Under the pieces are notes generated by a model. The model saw only the letters and a program-made list of their open reading frames with translations. It was not told the origin of the DNA and searched no databases. The position numbers were made by a program, and so were the translations under genes. From Botrytis cinerea B05.10 (taxonomy: Eukaryota; Ascomycota; Leotiomycetes; Helotiales; Sclerotiniaceae), in contig NC_037314.1 in NCBI RefSeq assembly GCF_000143535.2, positions 1,116,001-1,180,000 on the forward strand: a DNA stretch of 64,000 nucleotides. Direction: 5' to 3'. Shown piece after piece: positions 21,892 to 33,562 of the stretch (positions are counted from its first letter, which is position 1; each line of letters begins with the position of its first letter).

Positions 21892-24800
21892 TTATGAGAA
21901 ATCGTCATCTCCACCACCTTCTCCATCAAGCACATCAACTCTCAAGACCAATTCTTTGGTTTCTCGGGCAATTTCGAACGCGATAGGAGGTAGACTTTGG
22001 TTCCAAGCTCGCCATTCTGCATCACCTTTGTCATCTTCCCTTCCCTCGATTGCAATTTCTCTGCCCTCTTCCCCTGCAGCCATGATTTGCTCTCTGCACC
22101 CAGAAAGTTTTGTCAAGACTGGTTGACATTGTGAGCGGATTTCTGGATTGTTAACCATGGCTTCCTCAGTGGAAGCAACAACTTCACCAACAACATTGGC
22201 AATTGCGTCAATCTGGGTTGAGATGGCATTTATGCCGCCTTCTGAACGGATAGAAGAGACTAGAGACTGGATGTTCTGGACTAAGAGCGCCGTTTGATCT
22301 TCAAGATATATCTGCGAAGAGTATTATTAGCATAAGTAAGTCCCTGGGTGGGGGGGGCATTTAATTTTATACCTTGAGATCTTCAATATCAGTATCTTGC
22401 GATCTGAGGCCGAACCCCACTCCCATTGGAGCTGGTAGGGGACTTGGAGGAGCACTTGGAGGAGCACTTGGGGGACCACGGGGCACTTGTAATGCCAGTG
22501 GAAGTGGCTTTGCGCTTCCATTAACAGGCTCGACGCCATTAGTCATTGGGCTTAGAGGATTTTCTCTAGGACTAGGTTCGGCTGCCTTTAGAGTGTCCTT
22601 CACAGAACTCGTGGGAATGACGATTGATTCGCGAGGGGAGTTGATTGGACTGTACATAGATGAATTGGTGCTAGCACGATTATTCCCTAGACCAAGGAAT
22701 GGGCCAGGCACGTAATCGTCGAAGCTTTCCCTCGGTAAGTCCTCGCTTTGCCTGTCATAATTGTCTAGGCTTTGACGTGGTGAATCCATGCTTTGTTTGC
22801 TATCATCATTTTGGGATTGAACATTCTCTATTTGTGGTTGAACGGCTTCTTGCTGAGGTGGAACATTCTCTTGCTTGACTTCACGTGATGCAAAGAATCC
22901 AAAGATGCCTCCAGTAGAAGGTTTGGTTGCTGCGGGTTTGGGTTCAGTTGTTGTAGCAGACTTGGATGAGAAAAGTCCTCCGATGGTAGAGGGTTGAGTT
23001 GATACAGGCGCAGGTACTACTACTTCGTTTGAGACTACAGTATCGTCACCATTGTCTTCTAGCTCTCCTGCAGGCGTAGGCCTGATCTTTACTGTCCGGA
23101 CAAGCTCGATTACCGCCGTGGTAAGATGGGAAGCGGCTGCGTCAAGCAATGAAACGGGCGAAAGCCCTTTGGCCCCAGCAAAATTCTTGGATGCGGTGAT
23201 CAGATTGTTCGCCGTCGCCGAGAGTCTAGACTTAAGCTTGGCCTGCTTCTGGGCCAACTCTGCACTGCTTTGTGGTGCTTTATCGATATCTTGGGAGATT
23301 TGTCGTACATTGATAACTACATTCTTCATGTATTCAATCACCTTTTCAGGATCGCTGGAGCGCGCCGTCTGTAAAAGCTCATCAACCGAAACTTGAAACT
23401 TAGTAATATGAACATCCTTGATAACGCCATTCTCTGCGGTAAACCCAGTGTCCTTTGCATACTTAGCTGCATCTTGTATCGGTAGGCCAACTGAAGATAC
23501 TCTCAAGGTACGTAGCTGAGTCTTTGTTTTCGCATATCGATTTCTCCAATCCTTAACTTCATCCTCTAGCTTGTTGACCATGGTCTCAAGTTGCTCCTCC
23601 CGTTCATAAGATGCAGTACTTCGTTCAGACAACACCCTCATTTCGCGAAGGAACTCCTGGGCTTCACTTCGAACGTCCTCGGTGATTTCTTGTTGCTCTC
23701 TGAGCTCAGCTCTGAGCTCTTCGTTTTCCCTTTTCAGATCTGCGTCGCTGGATCCCACGCTTTTACCAGCGTCCACAAGAGCAATTTGAAGCTCTTCAAT
23801 TTGAGACTTTAACTCTCTATCCGAATTGGCTTGTGAGTCCCGTGCTTGGTCAATTTCTGATTGTAGAGTGTCGTTGAGATTTTGTGCATCTGCAAGCCTA
23901 TTTTCGAGATCTATTCTAAGGTCTTCCCATTCCTTTCTGTCCGCATCTGCTGATGCATCCCTTCCCCTTTGCTGGTCCATAACAATATTGAGTTCATCAT
24001 CCTTCCGTTTCAAGTCGTCTTCCATGGAATCAAGTCGTTCTCGAAGCTCTGCTATTTGAGATTGGTAATCGTCGATAAGTTTCTGATCGTTCTGCGAAGT
24101 TAGAATACAATTAGAGAGAAGAATATGCATTGATCTTACCTCTGAGCCCCCAATGCTTTTCTTACTCTCTCGATCTCTTGCTGCTCCCTCTAATCCAAAA
24201 GCATCCCCGTCATCATCATCATTATCTTCAGGCCCGCTCTCGTCATCTTCAACCATAGTACTTTTGTTAGGTACAATTGTGTTGCTTTGAAAAGTTTTTG
24301 GTGTCGGTCGGCCGTAATCATTAGGTGGTACACCAGGTGAAGGTGGAATACCCAAACTACCATTTGGACCATTTGACGGCGCCATCCTTGACCCATTGCG
24401 CGATTCGCTTCTCTCACTTCTCCTCTCGCTTCTTATTGAATAGGGGCCAATAGAGCTGGCGTCTGAAGGTCGGCGCATACGGCTTGGACCTCTTGGTGGC
24501 AAATCTACAGGTGTGCCATTCCCATTCCTACTTGGAGGTCCTCTCGTAGATACAGGACTACCCATACGACTTCTATCACCAGCCGTGAATTGCGGAAACC
24601 TTCGCTCCAATTCATAAAATACATCTGTAGCTAAATCTCTGAACCTGGGCGGTGGTAGCGTAGACAACTTTTGGCGGGCCTGATTTCGTTTCGGGTGGAA
24701 CGTGTTTTTCGGCAACAAGTACGGCGGAGGTCCTTGATCATTTCTCTGTCCATTGGGAGTCCTTCTCCCTGCCTGCTGCCTCCGTAGAAGTTCATCAAAG

Positions 24801-25252
24801 ACATCGGTACTAAGTTCCTGGAATTGAACAGGAGACAATCGTAGCAACTTATCTCGCGCTCTGTTGGGTCTAGGATTCCCCTTCTCATCTCTCAGCGACG
24901 CTGCCAGGTATCGCTTTAACGAAACGTAGTGCTCTGATAGTAAGGCTTCGAATTGTTCATCTTTCTTGTCCTGCCCACTTTCGCTCCCTGCATATAAACC
25001 TGTGCCGATACTTGAACGGCCAATGGAGCTCGGAGGAGATGGATTGCCAGGGCTGCCACCAGAAGTACCTCTAGGCGGGAAATCCCCCCCATTCATTGTA
25101 CCGTTTGATCCGCTCGATATCGGCGGTGAAGCAAGTTGTCCGCGATTCATCTGGTAGGGCGAATCGTTATCGTCTTGATATTTTTCAATTCCTGACCATT
25201 CGTTGTTGCTTCCTATTGAAACTGGTGACAAAGGTCCATTGCGATTGTTCAT
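21892..25252 (-). CDS. spa2: Spa2-like polarisome scaffold with two Spa2-homology repeats
   Basis: A cell-polarity scaffold of the Spa2/GIT family, expected at hyphal tips in the polarisome. Three exons: 25252-24140, 24091-22373 and 22311-21892. Introns are 48 bp (24139-24092) and 61 bp (22372-22312). Product 1083 residues. Two Spa2-homology (GIT-SHD) repeats lie at about 126-157 and 186-217: RARDKLLRLSPVQFQELSTDVFDEL and NQARQKLSTLPPPRFRDLATDVFYEL share a repeated core. A Pro/Ser/Arg-rich segment and an acidic patch follow. A long coiled coil covers about 372-575 (Glu/Leu/Arg heptads). A conserved globular block follows at about 580-720. The last exon encodes a helical, acidic C-terminal domain. 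The 48-bp intron contains no stop and is a multiple of three, so its retention would not break the frame. Confidence 0.93.
24092..24139 (-). other. 48-bp in-frame intron of spa2
   Basis: The donor is GAG|GTAAGA and the acceptor is ttcgcag. It is exactly 16 codons long with no stop, so unspliced mRNA would encode 16 extra residues between the acidic patch and the coiled coil. The strong splice signals and the non-family-like, hydrophobic insert argue that it is a true intron. Skipping versus retention cannot be told from DNA. Confidence 0.75.
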
Positions 25253-27839
25253 CGTAAAGTCGCGGTTATGAATGGAATGAGCAACCCTTTGGACTCGGAG
25301 AATAGATCAGCGCAACCCTTCGATTATTGAAAAACAGGAGCGAGACACGTCGAAAGCTTAATAGCTGATGGTCAAGGTGCGAGAGTATGATATATCTTGT
25401 GATGTGATCAACACACGCAGATGCAGATAATTTCAGGCTGGAACAACTCAATAGTCTCCTTGAAACGAAGTGAATTGACAAGGTCGTTCGGTCAAAGCGA
25501 GATAGCGAAGCTGAAGGATTGGAAACTCGGGGCGATTAGAATGGTCGTATTTGCAGGAACGAACTCGTCTTGGTGTGGTAATGACTGTGTAACTGAATTG
25601 TTGTACAGCGACAATGAATTTGCCGTGGGCAGGTAGGGAGGCAGGCAGGTAGAGTAGACGAGGAAGACAAATAAACCGCGAGATGACGTTTGTACAATTT
25701 ATTCTAGAAACCGCAATTCACCGTTCGATTTTTGAGAAGAACAGAGAATTTTGTTTGTGCGTAAGAAAGCAAGTACCGTTCCAATTCCAATGCAGAAGGC
25801 AAAGTGGTGGAGGGATAGATGGCTGGCTGGCTGGATGGACGGGCGGATGGCTGCTTGTCTTGATGCAGGTGATAGAGAGCTAGGTAAATTCTCAGCAATT
25901 TAGAATGTATCCTGGGGATTACTCTTTTTCTCCAGTTGTCCCGCCAGTCAATCAAAAGAGGTCCCAAAGTCTCACAAGATACTTTTCTCTCCTGAATCTT
26001 GGGTTCACCGGGTTCACCAGGTTCACCAGGTTCACGTTCGCGTTTAGACTAGTGGTAGCTGCCTTTTACGGAAGTGGATGTGGTTGGTTGGTGGTTTGAT
26101 TTCCAGGAACGCCCGTCGCCCAGCGTCCAGGGGATCGATTAGATTGGGTCGATGGGCGGGTATTGATGTGGAAGGGAGGCCGACCAAGATTCTACACCTG
26201 TGTGTACCTGTGCCAGCTGTGCCAGCTGTGCCTATGCAGTCGATCGATGGGGAAATGGCTTGAAGTCAGGGGAAATTTGATCTCGATACTGATCACGCTG
26301 GCTCGACGTGTGCACAGCGTGCGAGGGCGTAGAAGAATGAATGCTAACGTGCTCGACACATGTGATATTCTACGTCTGATACCACAGTGCTTCCCGTCTT
26401 CGGCAAGGGTTCTGTGCTATACATGAACGGCGGCGGAAATGCACGAATTATGTCATGGAAACGGTGATACAAGACAATTCAAGGCGAAACAGAAATTCGG
26501 GGCAAAAGGAACATCCCCAACATGCCGCTCTGCACATCGTCCATCGCACATCGCACATCGCACCTCAGCTCATCTCACCTCGATTGTTCAGGCCACCACC
26601 GTGCTGTCTCAGAGTGCTCACTCGGTAGCTAGATATAGCTATGCCAGTACTCGAGTATACGAGATGGACACATATTCATCCCCCGAAAATCATCTCAAAT
26701 CCTCGCCGTGTCCATGAGATTATTTCGTACGCGTACTCGTATCTTGCGGCAGGGTAGATAATCGCGATTCATCAAATGCCATGATGCACACCCGTACCTA
26801 ACTATAGCTAAGCTCCATACATTCTCACCTACGAAATCCCTAGACCAGGAAAATCAGAACACCAACCAAAGTCCGAAGATCTGTCGCATCTTCAAAGGAA
26901 AATCTGTCTTCCATTTTCATCGTTCCTCATTTCCTTCGCCAGCTCGAGCGATCAAGAGCAAGGGGAACCCGCCATACGCGGCTTCTACTTGGTCAATCCA
27001 CGCAGTACCTTGTTCGGATTCACTCAATTTGTGCATATGCGGATGCACAGCTTTTAGCAGCTAGGCACGTATTCCTTAAAGTTGAAATGATCATGACTGC
27101 AAGCATTCGTTTATATTACTCGGCATTCCGTCTACAGATATCTAATAAGTAATAAGTGTATAACAATATCACTCACTGACCCCAGTATTCCACTCCCTCC
27201 GTTAAAACAACAAACCTCAACCCCGTCATACTCAATCACAAGCACAACTCTGGCATTTCCCCGTGGAGAGGTGAGGATGGAGAGAAGACGTTTCGATCAT
27301 TCCAAGAAGGATCTCTACGAAAATGTTGCTACACACATACCTACCGGGGATTCAACTAATCCGAGTACTCATCCGAGCACTAATCCGGGTTCCAATCTTA
27401 TCGAATAGAGCCCTTTCCTGCTTCTAGATTTGTGCCTTCTTCCATAAGTTCTAGACTATGGAGTAGAACGTTGAGAACTTCGTTAGCCTTTTGACGTTTT
27501 CAATCACTGGCCCCCATACTCATCAGTCTAATCCCAGCATATCAATTTCCTTGGCCTGTCTCTTTATTTCCCTTCAAGAACGAATTCAAGCACAGCCGTG
27601 TTCTAGTTATTAATCTCAACGGGTTCTGGGTCACCGGTCATTAGTACGTGAGTAGGTCATGCTAGCTACGGATCTGAACAATGCATTATTGGATTGCGAG
27701 TAATATCAAGTATTTTATTCCTCCATCTTTCTTTCTAAGAAGACGCTCACCCACGTCAATTCCCCGCCCTGAACGCCACAAGAAATGGGTATACCCTCGT
27801 AATCTCAACGCCACTATAAGAAAATCGTGATGCAAGTGT
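25253..27839. other. Long intergenic region upstream of spa2
   Basis: A 2.6-kb spacer between the spa2 start and the 3' end of ssu72. Open frames are all below 95 codons and mutually overlapping. I see short repeats (GGTTCACCA at 26002-26036, gtgccagct at about 26210-26230, cgcacatcg at about 26545). The first several hundred bases are likely promoter and leader of spa2. No gene is supported. Confidence 0.5.
26002..26036. repeat. Short 9-bp repeat (GGTTCACCR)x3-4
   Basis: Three to four head-to-tail copies of GGTTCACCA/G upstream of spa2. It is a small minisatellite with no function claimed. Confidence 0.8.
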
Positions 27840-28680
27840 TCAAAACCATGCCAATGTCCATACTGCTGGTAGATTTGGCCATCTTTCCTGCCACTCTCCG
27901 ATTATTTCCGGCACTCTTTCATCGAAGCCTGCCCTGCTATGAGCACTACCACTGTCAAACCCGGCAGGATTGAGTTCTCTTTCCTCGGCAGCAGCTTTAT
28001 TGAGGGAATCGGCAAGGTCAAGAATTCCCCTGCCGCCGACTAGAGCCTCTTCATGATTATCTTTGATATCAACATTGATGACATGCACTGGACGATTTAA
28101 TGGGGAGCCACGATTGAGGAGGTCATCCACGACTGCATCCCAGCATCTTTCTTCACAGGTAATAACAATGTCAACGACACCTCCTTCTACTCCGTCGGCA
28201 CCTTGATCTGTACTATGTTGTAGTCTTGGAACACCGACTTGCCAATCTTGCCATCTCTCCGGCCCCCATTTTACTGATCTATTCCGCCCAAGCATATTCA
28301 AGATACCATTTGCGCGATAGAGACGCGGATCTTTGGATTCGAGTTCTTTATACATGCTATCATATGAAGTCTTGTTGAATTGGTAGACATTAGGTTGTGT
28401 TATGGAAGGTCCTGGTAATCTAACTAAAGAACCTGTTCCAAAAGATATTACAGGGTAGTGAGCAGCAGCGAGACGTAGGTGTGATTCCATGGATCTGTCG
28501 AAGAATCTTATTAGACACAAAGCAAGCGAAGCATGAGATCTGTTAAGCATACCTATTATTGTTACTGGCACAAACAGTGCAGAATTTGAGTTTGAAGCCT
28601 CCCGAATCTACTCGTTCACCGTTTGACGCGAACTGAGGTGTGCTACCGCTATTGGCAGTCGATACTGGAGCTTGAGACAT
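27840..28680 (-). CDS. ssu72: Ssu72, RNA polymerase II CTD Ser5 phosphatase
   Basis: A nuclear phosphatase of the cleavage/polyadenylation factor that removes Ser5 phosphate from the RNA polymerase II tail. Two exons: 28680-28553 and 28494-27840, with a 58-bp intron (donor GTATGC, acceptor cgacag). Product 260 residues. The splice reconstitutes the active-site loop: [11 protein letters not shown] joined to SMESHLRL, giving the low-molecular-weight phosphatase signature C-x5-R-S (catalytic Cys and Arg in CASNNNRS). Next comes [17 protein letters not shown], typical of Ssu72. The likely general acid lies in the [15 protein letters not shown] region, and [12 protein letters not shown] is the conserved C-terminal block. 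The product is longer than yeast Ssu72 (206) because of an N-terminal extension of about 30 residues and an Ala/Glu-rich insertion near the end. Confidence 0.95.
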
Positions 28681-31009
28681 GATGGATGAAGAGTTGTAGT
28701 TATTGTAAAGTTATTGCAGTCTAGATATTTGCGGGGGCAGAAGAAGTTTGGCCACCTTTCGTCTCGACACGGGGTTTAAACTTCCAACGGTACCGAATTC
28801 AAGTTGTGGATATTACTGCAGAAGCTATGTTCAAAGTCAGCTACGTGTCAACACCATACAATGTGTGCATTTATGAACAGGTCTATTTGAAGAGCATTCA
28901 GATATTGTTAAGTTGCGTAAATAAAAATTGTGTCATCAGTTTTTAATAAGACAGCTCCAATAATAGTAATCATCAGATTGCGACAGCGGGGTGAAGAGGG
29001 ACGGAAGAAGGAAAGAAGGAAAGAAGGCCAACGAATGTATTGGTTCCTTCCAAGATCTTGCACATACCAAACATTTCAGGTTCTACTGTAGAGTTTCAAG
29101 TAGAGTGAGAATCGCAAGAGACATTGACCCGAGCCAAATCAAGAGCGATGTTGACAATGATGGTGTTGTTGTATGATTGATTGTAATGTTGTGCATGTGC
29201 AGCGTCCAACATTGAAGAGCTTGAGAGCTTATTAATAATGAAGCTAAGAAAATTTTCGGTTAACAGAGAGAAAGATGAGCCAATGGCAGTGAATCATGTT
29301 GAATAGCTCATATGTACATAACTGACCATCCTTAGCTCCCACGGAGAGTAACACATACAAGGTATGTGTCGTAGCATCCAAAGAGATCAGCCAAAGGAAA
29401 AGCACATGCTGATCAAGCACTTGCAGCCTGGTGCATGTTCACATCAATTTGGGCTTCGTCCTTGGCATATGATTGGCTCTCCTGCAAATCTGAAACGTCG
29501 AAACGGAACTTGGGAAAAAAACGATCATTGCTCTATGGTGGTGTTGTGGGAATTGTGATGGCGCATTACCAAAATAGAAATGGAGATGGAAACGGAAACT
29601 GTTCTGTAAAGTCGTCAACTGAAAAGCCCACCCCTACGCAGATTGATCAATCGCATCCACGAGAAACGGAGAGCGCATGTATTTTCACCAGAGGTCACTT
29701 GTACGCCACTCGACTCGACAGCGAAATGGAAAGACCGGAAAGAGTGCGGAGTGGTGAGAGTGATGAGGGTGAGTGCAGAGTGAACACACATGTCTTGAAA
29801 CTTCTATAATATTTACTTTGCCCTTGCCTGCTTCTCTCTACCATGATCAACCGCCCCGTCTTCTCCTCGCTATCGTGCCCCGTTCCGGCTGGAGAGAGGT
29901 AGAACGACTGTGTATGACTTGTAATTATCACCTTGGTACAGACTTCAACCTTCACGCGTCTCCTCTGCGTTTCTTTTCTTTTTCCACCCTTTCCGTCTAC
30001 TGGCTTCTATGCTCTGGGGTAAATCTATCTGTACATCGTATAACTCTTTTGATCCGCACATCGGCCTCCCTCCCTCCCTCCCTCCCTCCCTATCTACGTT
30101 GACAATACGACCGGTATTCTCCATCTTGCAAACCATTCACACATCCCAGACTGCTCCTTATTACATCCATTCATTGCCTAATTTCCATGTCAAATACTCG
30201 AAGTGTGCGGGGTCCCTGGTCGAAATCCACCCAAGAGAATTTTGAAAAAGGACCTCGAGCCTTGAACCCTCGGCGCTTCGTAGACAACTCACGCAGCTTC
30301 AAAGGAACTTTGCCTTAGTCATTTTGAACTCCAGAGCGTTAATTCAAAGCAAAGCATCACTTCGGCGCAAAGACTACTCCGTTGATTTGCGAACTCTCAA
30401 AGTCAATAGTATCCTACATCTGCAATTCCGAAGACTCATTTCTCTTCTCTTTGCTTCATTGTTTCGTTGGAGCCCTGTTGCTTCGTAATTGAATACCTTG
30501 AAAGTCGAGGGAAAAGGTCTTACAATACGCACGAGCTTCCTCTGATCTTTTTCAACATTGAATTCGAACTCCAATCGACCTATACGCTCACACAAGTTCA
30601 CAGCCCACCTCAATCATTGACAAGCGCTATCAAGAGTTTGACATCCGTTCCCTCAGTATTTATCCTTTTGCAACTGCGCGCCTGCCGCGCTAGCACAACT
30701 CGTTTGAACGACTATCTAACATTCCTAATATACATCGTCGACGATACGTTTTTCCGTCTCATACTCGACATAATTGAAATCGACCTCGGGCTTGCTTTAA
30801 GCGCTAGGACCGTTATATCCTCCTTTCAATCTCAGATCTTGAAGAACGATAAGTGACTGTCTTTCTGCCAGCCTTCTGACTGCGAGATATAACGGCAAGC
30901 TTGCTGGGCAAGTAATTGTTCATATTGGACCCATTTGTCTGAATCAAAGCATACAATTTTGTCCTCCAAGCGCAGCCTCCAAGCTGATCGCAAACACACT
31001 TACTTCAAT
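28681..31009. other. Divergent intergenic region between ssu72 and the SH3 gene
   Basis: A 2.3-kb spacer between two divergent genes. The nbp2-like side (about 29800-31009) is pyrimidine-rich with a CTCC tract at 30065-30090, consistent with promoter and long leader. Open frames at 29435-29809 and 30467-30856 have non-ATG starts or no family features. No gene is supported. Confidence 0.5.
30065..30090. repeat. (CTCC)n microsatellite
   Basis: About six copies of CTCC in the likely promoter or leader of the downstream SH3 gene. It is a strongly pyrimidine strand tract. Confidence 0.85.
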
Positions 31010-32692
31010 ATGGCAGCCGTAATTTCTCCAACGTCTCCAGCTACGTCCCCACCACCAGTTAGTTCTCCCTCATCGAACCCTAACCATCCTTCCCTCCCAC
31101 CTTTAAACACTTCACCAACCGCAAAGCGACCAAATTTGCAACGTCCTACATCTCATGCCTCAAAGAATAGGTTATCACAATACTCGAATTATTCTGCGCC
31201 GTCTCGTTCGCGACCTCCCTCACATATCTTTCCGGTCTTTCATTCTAGTCTTTCATACACGACAGTTCGCGATTTCGCATACCCTTCTCTGCATCCTATG
31301 CACTATGGACCGCCTCCAGAGCCGTCTCAACCACCATCCGGTCTTTCGACACCAGCTAGCGAATCGCATAAACGATTGTCAGATCCTCCAACCTCATGGG
31401 ATAGTCGCGGATCTTGGGGACCTGGCCCATGGGGTGGTGATGGATTTATGAAGGGGGAACAATTGGCGCCTATACACTTTGGTGATGGACCTCCATGGAG
31501 TGAAGATGAGGATCTACAAAGTCCGGTGGTGGTTAGTTCACGCCACAGGAAGCACAAATCGTCAGTAGGAGAATATGGGGCACATTCGCGTGGGAGAGGG
31601 AGAGCGCCCAGGGATGGAGAGCGCAGAACAAGCATGCTAAGTCAAGAGAACTTTGAGGACGACGGAGGATATTTCGCCGGTAACAGTGGTGAGAATAGCG
31701 AAAGATATTATGTCAATCAAGGAGATGAGGCAAATGGACCTGGTGGAGAATATGTGGCATACCCCTCGGAGTTGGCAAGACGCTCAATGCTAGCGCCATA
31801 TAATGTTCCAGGTCAACGAGATTCTCACTTCGCTGCCCTTTTACCTAGTCGCTCATATACAGACGAGAGTGGCCAAGATTACCGCTCGGAGTCTGATGCT
31901 TCGAGTACTGCATCATCGCCTGGCATGACTAGACATGATGAATCGAGATATTCTCGCGATTATCAGTTCACAATTGCCTCGCCAGACGAAGAGATGCATG
32001 GTAAAGCCGTCGCATTATTTGACTTTGAACGAGAGAATGAAAATGAATTGCCTTTGGTAGAGGGACAAGTGATTTGGGTCTCATATCGACATGGCCAAGG
32101 CTGGCTTGTCGCAGAAGATCCCAAGACACAGGAAAGCGGTTTGGTTCCTGAAGAATATGTTAGACTACTGAGAGATATCCAAGGAGGCTTAAACAGTTTA
32201 ACAGGACAAGTTGAGCTTGCTAGTCCTGTAGGAGGTGACTCAGGTACACCCACTCAAGCAGAACACAATCAAGCATTCGGGCACAATCCAAGTTCAAGTA
32301 GTGGGAGCAATGGATATCAACAACCTGTAGTATCTACCTTCTCGACATCCTCTCAAGATTTACACCTATATCCTCAACATCTTCTGGGAACACAGGCGGG
32401 CCAAGCTCCACCTCAAGTTATACATTATCATGGGCAACGAGGTGGCAGTCAAGCCAACACGCCAACTATACCTAGCTCCCATGAGGGTCTCATAGAAAGA
32501 CCTAGTAGTCAAGAAGCTAAAAATGGGCAGCTTGAAGAGCAATCGAGTAGTAATACAGCACCTATTGAATCCACTCATATAGATTCGGAAGTAAAGCTCT
32601 CGCCGTCAATCCCCGGTCAAGATCCCGAAAAACTCCTCCATTCTTCTAATAATGATACAACAAACGAAACACACGAAACTCCGGCTCGATAA
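31010..32692 (+). CDS. SH3-domain protein, Nbp2/Skb5-like
   Basis: A 560-residue intronless protein with one SH3 domain at about residues 330-390: GKAVALFDFERENENELPLVEGQ, then WVSYRHGQGWLVAEDP and the closing SGLVPEEYVRLL. The ALFDFE, GW and P-x-x-Y ligand-binding positions are intact. This SH3, followed by RDIQGGL, resembles budding-yeast Nbp2 and fission-yeast Skb5, adaptors that recruit PP2C phosphatase or PAK kinase to MAP-kinase pathways. The N-terminal 325 residues (Pro/Ser-rich, with YPSLHPMHYGPPPE) and the C-terminal 170 are low-complexity and probably disordered. The start chosen is the first ATG of the frame (MAAVISPTSP); the frame is open further upstream but without ATG. Partners are inferred from the family. 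Confidence 0.85.
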   Translation: MAAVISPTSPATSPPPVSSPSSNPNHPSLPPLNTSPTAKRPNLQRPTSHASKNRLSQYSNYSAPSRSRPPSHIFPVFHSSLSYTTVRDFAYPSLHPMHYGPPPEPSQPPSGLSTPASESHKRLSDPPTSWDSRGSWGPGPWGGDGFMKGEQLAPIHFGDGPPWSEDEDLQSPVVVSSRHRKHKSSVGEYGAHSRGRGRAPRDGERRTSMLSQENFEDDGGYFAGNSGENSERYYVNQGDEANGPGGEYVAYPSELARRSMLAPYNVPGQRDSHFAALLPSRSYTDESGQDYRSESDASSTASSPGMTRHDESRYSRDYQFTIASPDEEMHGKAVALFDFERENENELPLVEGQVIWVSYRHGQGWLVAEDPKTQESGLVPEEYVRLLRDIQGGLNSLTGQVELASPVGGDSGTPTQAEHNQAFGHNPSSSSGSNGYQQPVVSTFSTSSQDLHLYPQHLLGTQAGQAPPQVIHYHGQRGGSQANTPTIPSSHEGLIERPSSQEAKNGQLEEQSSSNTAPIESTHIDSEVKLSPSIPGQDPEKLLHSSNNDTTNETHETPAR

Positions 32693-33140
32693 CCCACCCA
32701 TACATACATTGGTCACGAGTGTTATGAATTAGTAGACGAGACGGAATATGAATTTTTGGCGGAATTCTTCGGATATGATAGTGATACCAGGTGAATGGAT
32801 GGGATGTGTGTGCCATATATGATACGTTATTATATAATTGAATTGAATCAATTGGGAGATGGGATAAAATTATCTACACTATCTAGGAAAGGGAGTGCAA
32901 AGGAAAATGGACTTTCTCATATGTCTTATCTCTGTATGTGATGCTATGGTAGGAGTAGGATGAATTGGGAAAGGAAGGGAAGGGAAATCATAGGGGCTGG
33001 TGGGTTAGCATGATATTTGATGATGGATGAACGAACGAACCGATGGATGGATGGGGTTTAATGATGCATTTTTTGATAGGAAGAATTATGCTGTAACGTT
33101 TTTATGTGTTCATGCTTTACGTATTTTTATGTCTTTGTGT

Positions 33141-33230
33141 ATTGTATTGTATTGTATTGTATTGTATTGTATTGTATTGTATTGTATTGTATTGTATTGT
33201 ATTGTATTGTATTGTATTGTATTGTATTGT
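33141..33230. repeat. Perfect pentanucleotide array (ATTGT)x18
   Basis: Eighteen uninterrupted ATTGT units (90 bp), about 450 bp past the SH3-gene stop. It reads through in forward frames as a Tyr-Cys-Ile-Val-Leu repeat, producing spurious open frames. Confidence 0.95.
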
Positions 33231-33410
33231 ATATGTGTATGTGTATGGTGTATATAACCTTTGGTATATCCTAATATTATTGTATCCATATATTTTGCTT
33301 GGGGAGGGGCGAGCGAAAGGAAAGGGGGGTTAAATCTAGTACTTTGAATATCTATCTATTTATTTATCTATCTATTATTTTCTATCTCCTTTTGTTTTCA
33401 ATGTGTAGTG

Positions 33411-33456
33411 ATGCGAATGCGAATGCGAATGCGAATGTGAATGTGAATGTGAATGC
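33411..33456. repeat. Hexanucleotide cluster (GAATGC/GAATGT)n
   Basis: About seven hexamers, GAATGC changing to GAATGT and back. The C/T alternation inside the array looks like point-mutation drift of one unit. Confidence 0.88.
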
Positions 33457-33482
33457 GAGTTCGAGTGGGTAGCTTGTAGTTT

Positions 33483-33562
33483 GTATGTATGTATGTATGT
33501 ATGTATGTATGTATGTATGTATGTATGTATGTATGTATGTATGTATGTATGTATGTATGTAT
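33483..33562. repeat. Perfect tetranucleotide array (GTAT)x20
   Basis: Twenty contiguous GTAT units, directly visible. With the ATTGT and GAATGC arrays it makes three different expanded motifs within 420 bp. Confidence 0.95.

Noticed and set aside
30467..30856. 129-codon frame ahead of the SH3 gene
   Set aside because: Its first codon is TTG, it lies in a pyrimidine-rich probable leader, and it has no domain.
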